Of a DNA stretch of 64,000 bases, positions 43,801 to 54,299 are shown one piece after another (positions within the stretch are counted from its first letter, which is position 1; each line of letters begins with the position of its first letter). The notes under the pieces were generated by a model, which was given only the letters and a program-made list of their open reading frames with translations, was not told the origin of the DNA and made no database searches. A program made the position numbers and the translations under genes. The stretch covers positions 4,464,001 to 4,528,000 of the forward strand of contig OY730172.1 of assembly GCA_963422465.1 (NCBI GenBank), in the 5' to 3' direction. The stretch is from Lichina pygmaea (lineage: Eukaryota; Ascomycota; Lichinomycetes; Lichinales; Lichinaceae).

Positions 43801-46800
43801 CAGTGCTCTTCAAATCCGGAGTCGGAAGAGCAGGCAAGACAACACTCCGGAGAGAAGGGGTCAAGCAGAATCTTGACACGACAGCCTGCAGTCTGCATTT
43901 TCGCATCAGGATGAGAGTCAACGGGCATCTGACAAACACCATGATCGACTCTGGAGCTACTGGCAACTTCATGTCAGAAAGTTTCGCCAGGAAGCACAAG
44001 ATCCCGACTCAGGAAAAGAGGAATCCATACCAACTAACAGTAGTGGACGGGACACCACTCTCCAACAACCAAGGACAAGTGACGAAGGAGACCAAGAACC
44101 TACGACTGTGTGTTGACAGTACAACAATCAGATCAGAAGAATTCGACTTGGTCCAGATACCACATGAAGTTATATTGGGTCTTCCGTGGTTGGAAAGTCA
44201 AAACCCAAGGATCGACTGGAAAAGAAGGCACCTAGTCTTTCTGAAGAGGAGTCTGGCAACTCGAGCAGAGCCAGAGAAAGTGAGAATCAAAGAGATCTTA
44301 TATGCAGGGTGGAAGAAGCACCACCGGTGAGGGCGAGCCTATGTGGCTTGGATGAAGCCCCAAAACTATCAACTTTGCACCACGCATGACGCCGTGGGCG
44401 AGACTCAGGCACCGCAGCTGCCAAGTGAGTATAAAGACTACCAGGAGATGTTTGGTGAGGAAGCAGTCGCGACGCTACCAGAACACCAAGAGTGGGATCA
44501 CGAAATTCCGCTGGAAGACAGAAAGAAACCCACACATGGCCCTATTTACGCTCTATCAGCAAAGGAGCTTGAGGCCTTAAGAGATTACCTGGACGAGAAC
44601 CTAGCGAAAGGGTTCATAAGACCTTCAACATCACCGGCCAGATACCCGATATTGTTTGTGCCAAAGAAGGACAGCAAATTACGACTGTGCATCAACTACC
44701 GGCAGCTTAATGCGATCACGATTAAGAATCGCTACCCGCTACTGTTAATATCAGAAATCCAGGACTGAATCCAAGGAGCCAAGTGGTTTACCAAGTTCGA
44801 CATCCAAGGCACTTTCAACCTGGTTAGGATGAAAGATGGCGAAGAATGGAAGACAGCCTTTCGTACGAGGTACGGGCATTACGAGTATACTGTTATGCCA
44901 TTCGGCCTTACGAATGCACCGGCGATGTTCCAATCACTTATTAACGCCATCCTCCGACAATACCTGGATATATTTGTTACCGCTTATATTGACGATGTCT
45001 TGGTTTACACCAATGGAACCCTGGAGGAGCACAGACAGCATGTCAAGAAGATCCTACATGCGCTCCAAGAAGCAGGAATGAGATTATGCCTTGATAAGAG
45101 TGTCTTCCACGTGAAAGAAGTGGAATATTTGGGATCGATCCTGACGACGGAAGGAATCTGTATGGATGATACAAAGATCACGGCAGTACAAGACTGGCCA
45201 ACACCCAAAAACCTCAAAGAAGTCCAATCCTTCCTGGGATTTGCGAACTTCTACTGACGATTCATCAAGGAGTACTCAAGGACAGCAGCACCCTTGACTG
45301 AACTAACAAAGAAGGAAGAAACCTTCACATGGGGGAACAGCCAAGAGAGAGCGTTCCAGGAGCTGAAAGAGAAGTTCACCTCTGCACCCATACTGGCATC
45401 ATTTGATCCTGGACGGCGGATCATCATAGAGACAGATGCCTCAGACCAAGCACTTGGATCTTGCTTGTGTCAACCAGACACCGAAAACCGCCTACACCCT
45501 GTCGCATACTGATCGAGAAAGTTCTCTGGCCCAGAACTCAGGTACGATGTCCACGACAAGGAGTTGTTAGCGATTGTCGACGCATTCCAGGAGTGGAGAC
45601 CTTACCTGGAAGGAGCAAAGTACACAGTGGACGTGTACTCAGACCACAAGAATTTGGCTTACTTCACGACGACGAAGAAGCTAAACAGACGACAAGTCCG
45701 ATGGGCGGAGCTTTTAGCTTCATACGACTTCCAGATCTTCTATCGAAAAGGATCAGAAAACGCACGAGCGGACGTGCTTAGCAGGCGGCCTGATATGACG
45801 ACAGACGACACGACAGAAGAGCGCCCAATCCTTGCGACAAAAGGACAAACTCTGGTCTATGCTCAACCTCAGTTAGCGAAAACTGAAGAAATGGGTGCAC
45901 TCCTGACCCTAGGCCACAACGTTGCGGCCACGAACAAGGAAGAAGTGCCAGAAAGCGCACAAGAGGACATGATTCGACAACATCATGATAGACCTCTACA
46001 CAGACATCCTGGGCAAGACAAGACTCTGGAAAAGATCCGGAGACGTTACCACTTCAACGGAATGAAGCGGAAAGTGACAGAATTTATTCGCAACTGCGAA
46101 GAGTGTGCGAAAAACAAACTGTCACGCCACAAACTCTATGGAGAGAGTCAACAAATAGACCTCCCAGAAGTGGCTTGGGATACCATCACAATGGATTTTG
46201 TGGTGACACTGCTGAGGTCAGAGGACCCAGTAACAAAAGTGAAATATGACAGTATCTTGGTGGTTGTCGACAAACTCACCAAATACACTCACCTGATCCT
46301 GTGGCGAGAGACAGGAACAGCGAGCAAACTCGCCAATATCCTGCTCAAAGAATTGGTTAGCCAGCGAGGGCTACCCACGAAGATTATCTCGGATCGAGAC
46401 AAACTCTTCACCTCGAAATTCTGGAACACGTGGACAAGACAGCTAGGGATAGACACGAGGATGTCTACCGCCTACCATCCACAAACAGACAGACAAACTG
46501 AGAGAACAAACCAGACGATGGAACAGTACCTACGCCACTACGTCAACCACCGACAGGACGATTGGGTAGAACTGCTACCAATGGCTCAGTTTGCGTACAA
46601 CGATCAGCAACACAGCGTGACAGGCATGACACTGTTCTTTGCGAACTACGGCAGAAACCCCCACTGGGAAGCGATGGCGGCTGGAAGTGGCACTTCAACA
46701 AACATCGAAAAACTCACTGCTATGCATGAGGAAATAAAGACTGCAATTGAATCCGCACAAAAGACAACAAGCCACCACCTAAACAGCAAAAGGTTGAAGA

Positions 46801-47249
46801 GACCAACCCTGGAGAGGGGGGATAAGGTCTATTTGTCAACAAAAAACCTGCGCTCGAAGCGACCGAGCAAAAAGCTGGATCATGTACGAATCAGACTGTT
46901 TGAGATTGAGAAGCGCACTGGAGAAGTCAACTACCGACTGAGACTGCCGAAAAAGGCACGGATACACCGAGTATTCCATGTCTCACTGCTCAAGCCAGCA
47001 CCCAGCGACGTGGCAATCAAAACAGAATAGCACTTTGAGGACGACAAAGAAGAGTACGATGTCGAAAGGATCCTAGACAGTCGGAGAAACAGACGGAAAA
47101 CTGAGTACCTGGTGAAGTGGTTAGGATTTGACGAAGAGGAGAATTTGTGGGAACCAACCGAGAACTTCAGCTCTGCGATGAACCAGAAATTGGTAGATTA
47201 CCACCGAGCAAATCCGCAGCGACCAGGTCTGACGGAGACAACAGCTTGA
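43800..47249 (+). pseudogene. Element G Pol region
   Basis: Protease (IDSGATGNFMSESF), RT (AYIDDVLVYTNG), RNase H, integrase (long open stretch about 45560-47030; YHPQTDRQTERTNQ) and chromodomain (YDVERIL...EYLVKWLGF). The end, near 47249, overlaps the 3' end of the antisense frame by about 80 bp tail to tail. Confidence 0.88.
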
Positions 47250-47676
47250 GAGAAGCCAAAGCCTCCGAAGAGAAGACGTCCTCAAAGGACGGTGGAGCAG
47301 CAGCTTGACAGGCCTCCCGTTCGCGGATAACACGGAGGGCCTCTTGTTCCTGAGCATCGAGGGACTCTTGATCCTCGATGGCTGACAGCTCACGACGGAT
47401 GGCATCAGCCTCCTTCTGTGAGAGACGACCCAGCTGCCGGCGGAGGTGGATCTGCCGGGGAAGCAGCTTTGACAGTTGGTCATCAGTCTCCCGCAGCTGA
47501 GCCTCGAGCTGCTCACGCTCAAGCTCCATCTTCTTCCATTCTGATTCCGAGAGATGAAGGTCGCAGCGACGACCCTTCTCGATGCACCGACGACAAAAAG
47601 ACGATGCGGAACTCACGACACACTTGGCGTGGTCGCGACAACAAGCACTGCATGCGATCTTTGATTCCTTGCCCAT
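47167..47676 (-). CDS. Antisense Zn2Cys6 coiled-coil protein of element G
   Basis: A 169-residue uninterrupted frame on the strand opposite to Gag-Pol. Cys 9, 12, 19, 28, 31 and 38 give C-x2-C-x6-C-x8-C-x2-C-x6-C, the Zn2Cys6 cluster. It is followed by about 70 residues rich in E, L, R and Q with coiled-coil periodicity, then SFEDVFSSEAL near the C-terminus. The G' protein aligns along its whole length. It starts (ATG 47676) 124 bp inside the 3' LTR and would need a promoter in or near that LTR, firing towards pol. Its conservation next to broken pol genes suggests that it was under selection of its own. Function is inferred from the cluster only. Confidence 0.77.
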   Translation of the reverse strand: MGKESKIACSACCRDHAKCVVSSASSFCRRCIEKGRRCDLHLSESEWKKMELEREQLEAQLRETDDQLSKLLPRQIHLRRQLGRLSQKEADAIRRELSAIEDQESLDAQEQEALRVIREREACQAAAPPSFEDVFSSEALASLKLLSPSDLVAADLLGGNLPISGSSQS

Positions 47677-47800
47677 TTTGCCAACACGACAAGAGAGAAA
47701 ACCACGGCGACAAGTTCAAGTTGTCTGGCTTTGGTTCATGGCAAAAGAGGAGTAGGAACAAAAAGGATCTGGGGACAGAACCCTTGGAGGGAGGGGATAG

Positions 47801-48169
47801 TGTTAAGGCCTAGGCCGGAATGGCCCAGGTAAGCGAGGGAGAGGTGTTAGTCATGCGGAACAACATCCGACTGATCCGGTGGACGAGCAAGAGCTAAGCG
47901 AGGAGCTCGTCCGGTGGACGAGCAGGAGCTAAGCGAGGAGCTCGTCCACGCAAAAGGATGATACCCCTCGAGGAGACCCCCCCCCTTGGGGCATCTGTAT
48001 AAAAACCCCCAAAGAGCCCGGAGGGATTAGCTCTCCAGGCTGAACGCACATTACGAGCGACAATAGCAAGAGAGTTACCCCACTTGCTATTCATCTATTG
48101 AGTCCCTGCCCTCCTCGGTCGAAGACAGGACCACCCACATTCTGTGTGAATGTGGACTGGCCTTTAACA
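47801..48169 (+). repeat. 3' LTR of element G
   Basis: 369 bp. Identical in layout to the 5' LTR but with two 35-bp units instead of seven, which accounts exactly for the 175-bp length difference. A purine-rich tract (GGAGGGAGGGGATAG) precedes it, as expected of a polypurine tract. Confidence 0.94.
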
Positions 48170-48174
48170 TGTGC

Positions 48175-48559
48175 CTGCTATCTGGAGCTTCCACACACTC
48201 TCAAGATCCACCCTGTCTTTCACGTTTCCCTTCTACGTCTGACACCTGCTAATCCTATCCCTGGCCAATCAAATGAACACCCTGGCCCTGTCATTGGTCA
48301 AGACACAGATGAAGAGTTCCAGGTTGAAGAAATCCTTGACTCCAAGCCAGCAACATCTTGACAGAAGTTCAAGTACCTGGTCAAATAGTCTGGATGGCCA
48401 ATTGAAGATACCACTGAAGAGCCTATTGAGCATCTTGACAACGCCAAAGACGCCATCTACAACTTCCATGAGAAATACCCAAGGAAACCACGGCTACGGA
48501 ACTACACCCACGAGCGGCCTGAGGCTCACAGGAGTTCACCATGTGAAGGAGGGGGGTAA
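48175..48559 (+). pseudogene. Element F: end of integrase and chromodomain
   Basis: Continuation of element F after element G. FHVSLLRL-like integrase tail and chromodomain (FQVEEIL...KFKYLVK.SGWP), then about 100 bp to the LTR. No antisense frame. Confidence 0.82.
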
Positions 48560-48830
48560 TGTCACGGTTCTGGCCCAGTTGCATATCTGGCACAAGCCAC
48601 ACACCTTGCCGGGAAGTCCCATCTGCACTGTTTGCCTGTTTGCTCCGCCGTTGCCTGATCCCCTGCCTATAAGAACTTCTCCTGCTCCCCCAGCTTCTTC
48701 TCTTCTTTTCTCTTTTCCTTCCTCGTCTTTCGCCTTGTACATCAATCCAAGTCTCAAGTCTCAAGCCAAGTCAGGTCAAGGTTACCAAATCAGTTAGGCT
48801 TGAGTTCTGCTCTGCTATTGCCTCGTCACA
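48560..48830 (+). repeat. 3' LTR of element F
   Basis: 271 bp, TGTCAC...GTCACA, twin of 37014-37284. Followed by the TTTTC target duplication and LINE L1. Confidence 0.93.
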
Positions 48831-49356
48831 TTTTCCAACTAGACTCTAGGGAAATCTGGTTGTATTAACTCAAGCTAGAGACCACACCCTCTGCCTGAGC
48901 TTTCCTAGAGTTTTTCAACTCTACCAGCACTAGAGGCAAGCTCTAAACTATTCCTCTTATCCTGGGAGCTCTGATCTCCTTGTTAGTGGATGTTTCTCAC
49001 TTTTGGGAGAAGTTTGGTGTTTTATCTCTGATAGACTGGGAGTACTGGCTTAATCCTGAGTTTTGGTCTCAGGGCTGATTGTTCCAAGGTAGGTAGGGCT
49101 TTGCCCAGTCCTTCAGGATACCTCTGGTCCCTCTCACTCTTGTTGTGGCTGGGTGGTTGGTAGTTGAAGTAAGAAGACATGAGTTCTGGGATCACGACTT
49201 TTGACCAATAGGCCTGATTCAGAAAAGTGATGGGTTTTCACCCTTGGGAAGTGGGTGGTTTCAGCAAGCTTCACGACTGGTTTCCAGGACTTATGACAAA
49301 ATCCGCTGATTGTCAAAAGTGATGGTCTTTTGACGATGTGGTACTGGGAAGAGTTT
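48831..49356 (-). other. LINE L1 piece: 5' UTR and 5' end
   Basis: Reverse match to L3 6376-6895 plus the short leader at 4263-4289. The L1 and L3 starts agree at AAACTCTTCCCAG, so 49356 marks the LINE 5' end and the edge of the transposon island. Confidence 0.85.
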
Positions 49357-49933
49357 TTGTGGCCAGATCATTAGATGTTCGCCCCTGCTGGTAGAGGTCA
49401 GTGATCTGACCCTGGTACAGATCAAGATCCACTCTTGGTCGAGGCATTGGTATGTTAAGAGACTGATAGATTCTCTACTGGGGTCCTCTGAAGCCTACAG
49501 TGGCCGGTAAAAATTTTTGCTCGGAGTTTTGTCGGAGTGTCAGCTATCGTCCGCCGTACAACAGCTCCCGCGGCAGGCAGATGCAGACGTCAAACGTCAT
49601 CCTCTCGATCCTTCCATAACGTCCGGCCGTCGTGCCGCCGCCTTTGGGACCATCACGTCGTAGGATTGTGGCTGAAACACTGACGCCTGAACTCAGCTTA
49701 GAGTGGCTGCGGCTGCGAATGTCGGCGAGCGGGGATTGACTGCGCGCTCTTCCCCGTACGAACGAACGTATATACGGCACAGTACCGTAAGGCTGGAGGA
49801 GGTGTCATCCTTTCGGGTATCGAAGTCAACTTGTCAAGACCAAATCTGTCAACGGTTCTGCCCAGAGCTGCTCCTTTCGGACTTCAGCTTTCTGTCACCC
49901 AAGGACCTGCGTGGGACCAGCAACTCGCCGGCG
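49357..49933. other. Intergenic: island edge to TMEM19-like gene
   Basis: No gene supported. The first 150 bp are still AT-rich, then the sequence becomes GC-rich host DNA. An open frame joins the TMEM19-like start from 49703, but I see no reason to extend the protein. Confidence 0.5.
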
Positions 49934-51360
49934 ATGAAGGCGGCCGTGGCAGTGCCGATCACGGCCCTGCTCATCATCCGGGCCTTACGCCGCAACTCGC
50001 TGACGCCTGCCGGTATCGTGGCCGCCACGGCTACGGCCCTCGTCCACGCCGCGCATCCGTACGCCGTCTTCTTCGGTTGTCTCGTCGTGTTCTTCCTCGC
50101 CGGAACGGCCGCCACCAGAGTAAGTTTCATGGCACGGTGCAACGCGCCGAGCTGGTGAGCTTCCGACTGCCGAAGTCGTCTCCCTATCGCCTCCTGCTCC
50201 CCCGTACATTGCCCCCATCGCAACCTGTCCGTCTAAGTATTGCCTCAGGGCTCGCCTGACCTGGTGTTGGTGTTGAGATCAGACACGACGTCAAGAGACG
50301 CCTGACACTGTCGGCCTCGGGCGACTCTGGAGGAGAAGGGCCTCGCACGCACATCCAGGTGCTCGCAAACTCCGCGGCAGCGTCCATCTTGATCCTCTTG
50401 CATGTCCGACAGATCAGACGACGCGATGCACGGTCGTGCTGGGACCCGCGTGCAGATATCCTTGTACCAGGGATCATAGCGTAAGTGAGAAATGACTCAC
50501 GCCGGCCAGCTTCGTCGACGTACAGCACGTAGGGGTAGGCCAAGATACGGCCTTCTCTTGTGCTGCACTGTGGCTCGAGTCTGACCTAAGAAATCCTCCA
50601 GGAACTATGCCGCCGTTGCCGCCGACACGTTCTCGTCGGAGCTGGGCATCTTGTCCAAAGGCCGTCCTAGGCTCATCACGTCGCCGACACTCCGGGAGGT
50701 GCCTCCCGGCACGAACGGCGGCGTGACGCTCTTCGGCTGTGCGGCAGGCTTGTTGGGATCGTTCACGATCGCGGCCACGTCGGTCCTTTTGCTTCCATTC
50801 TGCCCGGGTGCCACGTCGACGCAGGAAAGAATGCTGTGGACACTGGTCATCACCGTCTGGGGCGGCCTCGGTAGTCTCTTGGACAGCTTTCTGGGTGGCT
50901 GGCTTCAGGCTAGCGTCGTCGACGTGCGCAGCGGAAAGGTCGTGGAGGGGTCCGGTGGAGCCCGGGTATGTTCTACGTCTCTCGAGTCCTGTATTCGTCT
51001 CGCTCGATCTGGTTCTTGTGCGGGGTTGACGAAGGACAGGTCCTGATCACGACTTCTCGGTCTCCGTCCTTCGGAAAGAAGGCCGGTGAGACCTCAGACG
51101 AATCACGATGCATGACAGACGAGAGCGGTTTCGGAACGAGCAGCGCGTTGGACGCCGGGGATCGGGCAGGACATGGCCTACCGCTTTCCGACACGGCGGC
51201 TGCGAGCAAGATCGGCGCCGGGGCAAGTCGAAGGCGCGAAAGTGGCCTGGGCGTCCTTGACAACAACGCCGTCAACTTCCTCATGGCGGTCATCATGAGC
51301 GTCAGCGCTGTCTTCACGAGTAGCTGGTACTGGGAGGTCCCTCTTAGCAGCATCTGGTAG
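49934..51360 (+). CDS. TMEM19 / DUF92 family integral membrane protein
   Basis: Four exons: 49934-50119, 50278-50480, 50602-50965 and 51040-51360, giving 357 residues with all phases consistent. Family signatures are the N-terminal ALRRNSLTPAGIVAA with following hydrophobic helix, DTFSSELGILSK, PPGTNGGVTLFG and, in the last exon, LDNNAVNFLMAVIMS. Several hydrophobic segments indicate a polytopic membrane protein. DUF92 members include plant phytyl-phosphate kinase VTE6; the fungal role is unknown. Donors are GTAAGT, GTAAGT and GTATGT. The first acceptor (TTGAG) is chosen for reading phase and is the least certain join. The gene is the first intact host gene beside the transposon island. Confidence 0.85.
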
Positions 51361-51708
51361 GCAGACGGTAGACGCCAGATGAATGAAGAAAGTGAGCGAT
51401 CCTGGCAACACCTTTTGGCGCTAGATGGCATCGGGGTCGAAGCCGTACTTTCCCCGTCCTACGAGGTCTACACGTGCAGGGCCTTCTGGTTGTGAGTGCA
51501 AGGTGAGGTGATCGGTCTGGTCAACTGTCTTTCGATTGCCGGGTGTCTCTCCTACCAGCGCCGAGACGGATACCCTCGTCCAGTCCTGACCCCTTTGCAG
51601 ACAGATAGACAAACCCCGTTTCCCGTCGTCGTCCGTGGCCCTCATCTGCAACGAACACCCAGAAAGTGACGGGAATGCTGAGCTGCCGCATGGCCAGAAC
51701 TGTTGCCC
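51361..51708. other. Intergenic between two converging genes
   Basis: 3' ends of the TMEM19-like gene (+) and the TPR-like gene (-) face each other here. Nothing else supported. Confidence 0.5.
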
Positions 51709-52823
51709 TCAGAAAGCGGCCGAAGAGCATCGATCCAACATCAGCTTCGCCTCAATCTTTTCGGAGTACTCTTCGATCCAGCGACGTTCGGTGTACTGGT
51801 GACGGCATCTCTCGGCCCGGAAGATCGAGCGCGAGGCCTCCTGGTAGTCCGCCAGGTTGTACATGGCCACGGCTCTCCAGAAGAAGCACTTGCCGTCGAG
51901 CGCCTCTAGCCCTGCTTCCCTCGCTTCCGACTGCGCGTTGAGGACCATGTGAAGCGCTTCGACGCACCGTCCGTCTTGGAGGGCCGTCACCGCCCGGGCT
52001 ATTCTGCGTGCTAAGAGCCTTTCGTAACCCCGCAGGCACGTGTCTTCCATCGACCACAAGGTATCTGCTGGCATGTCGACCTCTCCTTTTCCAGGCGGGT
52101 AGGTGTCGTGCGCGTTGACCAAGCGACGATAGGAGTCGTCGATCGCCCAGGGGTTCAGGCCATCGACGGACAGCACAACCGTTCCCGCGGCTGCCTCCTC
52201 TGGCGCTCGATTGAGGTCCGAGGCAGGAGCTGCGGCGTTGCCCCGCCATGAACTCGAAAATCCACTTCCAAGGTCCGTCGGAGAGCTGGCGCCCCCCGGG
52301 CCGTTCTCGTTGATGTTGTGGTACCGGCAGTAGGCCTCGATTGAATCGAGATATTCGGACTATCCAAAGGTTAAAATCAGAAGCATAGTCCCCGCGGAGA
52401 CAGATTTACAACCTCGGGTTCAGTCGATTCCGCCTCATCTTCCAAGGCATTCTCATCGCCGCGGTTTCCGGTGCGGTCTTCAGAGCTGATGTCCTGGGTA
52501 GCCTGATCTTCGACTGGAATTGACGGTGGAGCGGTGGTCGGAGAGATCTGGATGGCTTGTTAGCGAATAACGGAGTAAGTCTAAGCAGGCTTCCATGTAA
52601 ACGAGGCCGAATTGTTCGTGGATGATTCTGACGTTTGGATGGCGAAAGCTGCACATACCACGCTGCTTGCGGTAGATCGAGGCTGTTCCGAGCATGTTGC
52701 TTGCGATGTCACATCGTCACCCCGCAAGGACGTCCCCTCGCAGGCTTCAGTTACAGAAGCCTGGTCCTCCTGCGGCCCACGCCGTTGGAGGCGAGAGGAA
52801 ATGAGGTTCAGCACAGATCTCAT
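51709..52823 (-). CDS. Hypothetical protein with TPR-like C-terminus
   Basis: Three-exon model on the minus strand: 52823-52659, 52547-52410 and 52359-51709, 317 residues. Intron 1 has GTATGT, a GCTAAC branch site and CAG; intron 2 is 50 nt with GTAAAT, TTTAAC and TAG. All phases are zero. The N-terminal third is polar and acidic and probably disordered. The C-terminal region (about residues 200-300) is helical, with ALQDGRCVEALHMVLNAQSE and FFWRAVAMYNLADYQEA, which resemble a pair of tetratricopeptide repeats and so suggest a protein-protein contact role. I do not recognise the family. The first exon start is uncertain; the last exon is the most secure part. Confidence 0.6.
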
Positions 52824-54299
52824 CGTCGCTACCGAACGGCTGGAGAGACATTGACAGACATTCCAGGATCAAGAGATGCTCCCAGCGGCAGATGATGAGA
52901 AAGGGAGTCAACGTGCTTCTCTGCAGCTCAACCTCAAATTTCGACGAGCGGGGAAGAAGACCACAGGTTGTTCCGGCGCACCGGATCCATAGGCTACACG
53001 TGGGCTATGCTAGTCCGTTGTGCCGTGACCGCAATTTTCGATTCACTGGATGGAACAGACGTATGATACCCCACGAGCTGCTGACGATGCGACAAGACAC
53101 GAAGGTACGAAAACTCCTTCCAGACGAGGGACGTGCAGCGGAAAGCCCTGCAGCGGAAAGCCCTGGAAGTCATCGACGGTATGACAGAAACCACAACACG
53201 CATAGGCGCCATGTGAACCAGAGAAATCTGGCGGCTTTGACAACGGGTTCCAACGAAAACAGTCCTCGTTCACGCTGCGTTGTGAATTTGCTCTGCTCTT
53301 GGTGACGTGGGATAGCTGTAGGGCCAGGTCAAACCGTGCACGCCCTACGGTACCAATATCTCTGAGTGAGCGTTCGTGCTCGACGATGACCAGCCCGAGG
53401 TAGCACAACAGCTTCATCATGCCTACTTTGAGCTTTCATATCAACCAAAGTATACGACCAGGTATGTACGGAGATACTCGTAAGGACAGTAGCAGCTCAC
53501 TCGCTCAACGCTATATCGGGACTGTCCTGCAGCAACAACACAGGTCAGGATGACGTTATCGATAAGGAGACTGTACCGGTAGTCATGTGACGTCAGTCCG
53601 AGCTACATACAAGCCACGTGATATTGAAATGAAGCTCAACGTCAGATCCACCTTGACACTCCGTTTCTGAAGCCAGTAATCTTCGGTCCCACTACTCCCG
53701 TACAGTCTTCCTCGACGGTCTGATTGTTCCTCACCTCCTTCTTTCAATCACATGCCCTCGGCCGTTTGTCGAGCTGAGGCTAGATCCACCCCGCCCGCAC
53801 CTGGCCGTTCTACCGCCGTAACCGTGGATTTCCGACACGCTAAACTCAACCACAACAAGCTTCCGCTCAAACCTCCATCCTAGACAATCCCATCATCATA
53901 GAGTCTCCTGAGCCGGCTTCGGTGGCGTACGTATACTTCTCTGCAGCTGATGGCCCTCCGAACCCGGAGCTAGGCCTCAAGGCTACCGCATGGAAGGCAG
54001 CTTCGTTTGCCAGAAGTCATTCGCATGCAGGAAGTTCCGCTGAGCGGGCGCCAATCAACCGTCGCCATCGAAGCTCGGATCCTAGTCTGGACGCGCCTTT
54101 CCGACGGATCAGTGACAGTGGAGGATACCATGGATCGGCGCTCTGTGTGACCTAGGACGCGGACTTAAGAGCTCAAGTCCCCCCCAACAAGACTTACGCC
54201 ACGTCTTGTTGCAGAGCTGTTTTTTGTGATCTACAGCGAGCTGCTTTGAGGGCTGCTGGATTTGCCAGGTTCCTCTTCTCGCGAGTCGGACATACTAGG
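52824..54299. other. Divergent intergenic region upstream of EGT1
   Basis: About 1.5 kb between the minus-strand TPR-like gene and EGT1, so it should hold both promoters. Small open frames occur on both strands (for example 52892-53305, 53043-53420, 53922-54155) but none has recognisable domains or convincing splice structure. A 15-bp unit (GCAGCGGAAAGCCCT) is repeated at about 53136-53165. Confidence 0.45.

Larger units (their letters stand above)
41676..48169 (+). mobile_element. Ty3/Gypsy element G (family G), whole in structure
   Basis: 6494 bp in the integrase gene of element F, with duplication TGTGC (41671-41675 / 48170-48174). 5' LTR 41676-42219, Gag 42258 to about 43540, W-C-C-H module about 43540-43800, protease about 43900-44300, RT about 44400-45260, RNase H about 45390-45790, integrase about 45960-46800, chromodomain about 47040-47210, antisense Zn2Cys6 frame 47167-47676 (-), 3' LTR 47801-48169. 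The LTRs differ by five 35-bp repeat units and about five substitutions (about 1.4%). Young, with several breaks. Confidence 0.94.
37014..48830 (+). mobile_element. Ty3/Gypsy element F (family A), interrupted by element G
   Basis: Plus-strand element in L1 with TTTTC at 37009-37013 and 48831-48835. 5' LTR 37014-37284, Gag 37367 to about 38230, protease about 38400-38700, RT about 38980-39570, RNase H about 39930-40360, integrase about 40680-41675, element G (41676-48169), integrase end and chromodomain (about 48175-48480), 3' LTR 48560-48830. Without G it is about 5.3 kb. The LTRs differ at four of 271 positions by eye. Several breaks in the coding regions. It has no antisense frame. Confidence 0.93.
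2859..49356 (-). mobile_element. LINE L1 (Tad-like), host copy of the nested island, in five pieces
   Basis: One LINE copy on the minus strand is split by later insertions. Its pieces (2859-3546, 3893-4213, 21067-21500, 36816-37013, 48831-49356) line up in order with LINE L3. Together they cover the 5' UTR, ORF1 and the first codons of ORF2. At every internal join with a complete insertion the two sides share 5 bp: TTCTG at 3542/3893, ATAAG-ATGAG at 4209/21067, TTTTC at 21496/36816 and TTTTC at 37009/48831. The 3' part lies left of the window beyond element A. The L1 5' end (49356) and the L3 5' end begin with the same sequence, which supports a full-length start. Confidence 0.88.

Noticed and set aside
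48273-48797. A 174-codon plus-strand frame
   Set aside because: It runs in a wrong frame through the family A chromodomain tail and on into the LTR. The same frame-like stretch occurs at 13748-14125 for the same reason.
52892-53420. Facing frames of 137 (+) and 125 (-) codons
   Set aside because: They overlap on opposite strands, have no recognisable motif and no splice structure. Most likely chance frames in the divergent promoter region.
53757-54155. A possible small gene or exon upstream of EGT1
   Set aside because: Short frames beginning MPSAVCRAEARS (53752) and near 53922 do not connect by good splice sites and show no family signature.
54246-54299. A longer N-terminus for Egt1
   Set aside because: The upstream in-frame extension has no ATG. 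The first ATG at 54300 gives a start that fits the family length.
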